A program made the translations under genes and the position numbers. A DNA stretch of 64,000 nucleotides from Arthrobacter sp. Soil762. Lineage in GTDB: Bacteria; Actinomycetota; Actinomycetes; Actinomycetales; Micrococcaceae. The notes beneath the pieces were generated by a model, which saw only the letters and a list, made by a program, of their open reading frames with translations, did no database searches and was not told where the DNA came from. Numbering within the stretch: the stretch's first letter is position 1; every line of letters begins with the position of its first letter. Of this stretch, positions 62,728-64,000 are shown one piece after another. The stretch lies in NCBI RefSeq assembly GCF_001428335.1, contig NZ_LMSG01000018.1, positions 62,001 through 126,000 of the forward strand, in the 5' to 3' direction.

Positions 62728-64000
62728 GCGGCTGTGGTGCTGAACGGCTCCGTGCTCGCCAGGAATTCCGCACTGCGGAGAGGCATTTCGCGCGCGTCTT
62801 TGAGGAGGACGTCGATGAGCGTGACGGCGGCAGCCTTGTCCAGCGGATTGTTCTTGTTCCCACATTTGGGGGACTGGACGCAGGACGGGCAGCCCGACTC
62901 GCATTCACACGCCTTGATGGCGTCGCGCGTCGCCGAGAGCCACACCTTTGCCTTGTCGAAGCCGCGTTCGGCAAAGCCGGCACCGCCGGGGTGCCCGTCG
63001 TACACAAAGATGGTGGGCACGCCGGTGTCGGCGTGGATTGCGGTGGATACTCCGCCGATGTCCCAGCGGTCGCTGGAGGCCACGAGCGGCAGCAGGCCGA
63101 TCGCTGCGTGTTCGGCGGCGTGCAGGGCCCCCGGGAACTGCGCCTCGATGAGCCCGGCGCCCGTCAGCGAACGGTTCTCCACCACAAACCAGACGGCCTT
63201 CGTGAACAGGTCCCGGGCGCCCAGCTCCAGCGGCTCCTCGCCCAGGATTTCGTTTGAAATCAAGGCCTTGCGCTGAAAGGAAACCACCTGTGTTGTCACT
63301 TTCACATCGCCGAAGTGGACGGCGATATCGCCCCAGTGCTCGGTCCGGAGTGTTTCGAGCACTTCGATCTGGGTCACGTCCCGGGCCGTTGTGTAGTAGT
63401 CGGGGTTGGCGCGCCGGACCACCACGCAGTGGTCGTCTTCGTTCAGGTCCTCCACCACATAGCTGTCGCCCTGGTGCACATAGATGGCACCTGTGTGCGC
63501 CTGGTAGTGCGTCTGGGGCGAATCCATGGTCCCGAGCAAGGAACCGGTGTCGGCATCAACGATGCTCACCGGCCCGCCGCCGTCGGCGCGGAGGTTCACC
63601 ATGGCCGCAGCGCTCTGGGAGTGCGTCCAGAACCAGCCCGCCGGCCGGCGGCGCAAATAGCCCTGCGCCACAAGCTGCCCCAACAACTTCTCTGCGGTGC
63701 CGCCGAACAGGCCCAGCTCAGCCACGCCCAGCGGAAGCTCCGCGGCGGCGGCACAAAGATGGGGACCCAGCACGTACGGATTGGAGGGATCAAAGACGGT
63801 CGCCTCCACCGACACGTCGAAAATCGCCTCGGGATGGTTCACCAGGTAGGTGTCGAGTGGATCATCGCTGGCCACAAACGCGGCAATGGCATCCTGGCCC
63901 GCGCGCCCTGCCCGGCCGATCTGCTGGAACAGCGATGCCCTGGTGCCTGGCCAGCCCGCCACCAGGACGGCATCCAGCCCGGAAATGTCGATCCCCAGTT
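62700..64000 (-). CDS. DUF1998 DEAD/DEAH-box helicase (C-terminal part, runs off window)
   Basis: The gene begins beyond the window and runs 433 codons to its stop. It shows helicase motif VI (QQIGRAGRAG), then a long domain ending in a C-terminal DUF1998 with four closely spaced Cys in CECESGCPSCVQSPKCGNKNNPLDK, a probable metal site. The same layout occurs in MrfA/YprA-type DNA repair helicases and the family found next to tad genes in actinobacteria. It overlaps the TadE-like gene by 28 bp. Confidence 0.88.
   Translation of the reverse strand, partial: LGIDISGLDAVLVAGWPGTRASLFQQIGRAGRAGQDAIAAFVASDDPLDTYLVNHPEAIFDVSVEATVFDPSNPYVLGPHLCAAAAELPLGVAELGLFGGTAEKLLGQLVAQGYLRRRPAGWFWTHSQSAAAMVNLRADGGGPVSIVDADTGSLLGTMDSPQTHYQAHTGAIYVHQGDSYVVEDLNEDDHCVVVRRANPDYYTTARDVTQIEVLETLRTEHWGDIAVHFGDVKVTTQVVSFQRKALISNEILGEEPLELGARDLFTKAVWFVVENRSLTGAGLIEAQFPGALHAAEHAAIGLLPLVASSDRWDIGGVSTAIHADTGVPTIFVYDGHPGGAGFAERGFDKAKVWLSATRDAIKACECESGCPSCVQSPKCGNKNNPLDKAAAVTLIDVLLKDAREMPLRSAEFLASTEPFSTTAAQGGGPARD

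Overview
The window is high-GC DNA with the gene content and codon use of an actinobacterium of the Micrococcaceae, most like Arthrobacter or Pseudarthrobacter. The main reasons are a Crp of the actinobacterial GlxR type, MarP, an unlinked-sporangium tad pilus cluster with a DUF4244 pilin, two sugar ABC importers without their own ATPase, and many 4-base ATGA/GTGA overlaps between genes. Species level cannot be decided from the sequence alone.

Layout. 1-1822: end of a galactonate-type dehydratase, a KDPG/KDPGal aldolase and a PfkB-type sugar acid kinase, followed by an MmyB-type regulator. 2787-4103: two neighbouring broken genes, a lipoprotein with a frame break plus a stop, and a short-chain dehydrogenase with an amber codon. 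4129-18833: scattered single genes (alcohol dehydrogenase, AlkC-like DNA repair, PAP2 phosphatase, a heat-shock group of HspR-like repressor, Hsp20 and J-protein, AAA ATPase, GH1, FNT channel, App1-like, DUF72, GH15, YegP-like, HAD). 18456-23854: asparaginase, a membrane molybdopterin oxidoreductase, and purD-purC.

23892-25560 is the most interesting spot. A 424-residue HTH-TPR regulator is divergent from a 57-residue secreted peptide gene. The peptide carries the motif VGNWPDPM, and a second copy of the motif lies just past its stop, shifted by one missing base. Three ACAGT elements lie in the shared promoter. This has the architecture of a Bacillota RRNPP peptide-pheromone circuit, but in an actinobacterium.

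25658-36736: tRNA-Pro(CGG), a heterodimeric ABC exporter, then the block metallophosphoesterase, class A PBP, DUF4177, RidA, NUDIX, Crp, MarP. 36782-49531 is a carbohydrate region: aroQ, a GH36 alpha-galactosidase with a LacI-controlled importer and a Gfo/Idh/MocA dehydrogenase, then a DeoR-type regulator with a second importer. 49740-54932 resumes the core block with acs, a membrane protein, nth and a CoA-type NUDIX. 55262-57286 holds a PolA-like polymerase without a visible exonuclease site, divergent from a small HTH gene that lies under two matching palindromes. 57403-62727 is a tad (Flp pilus) secretion operon, and 62700-64000 is the C-terminal part of a DUF1998 helicase that runs off the window.

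Regulation links several parts. Crp-type sites (TGTGA-N6-TCACA or close) precede the second sugar importer and acs, and a weaker one precedes the GH36 importer; the Crp gene itself lies in the window.
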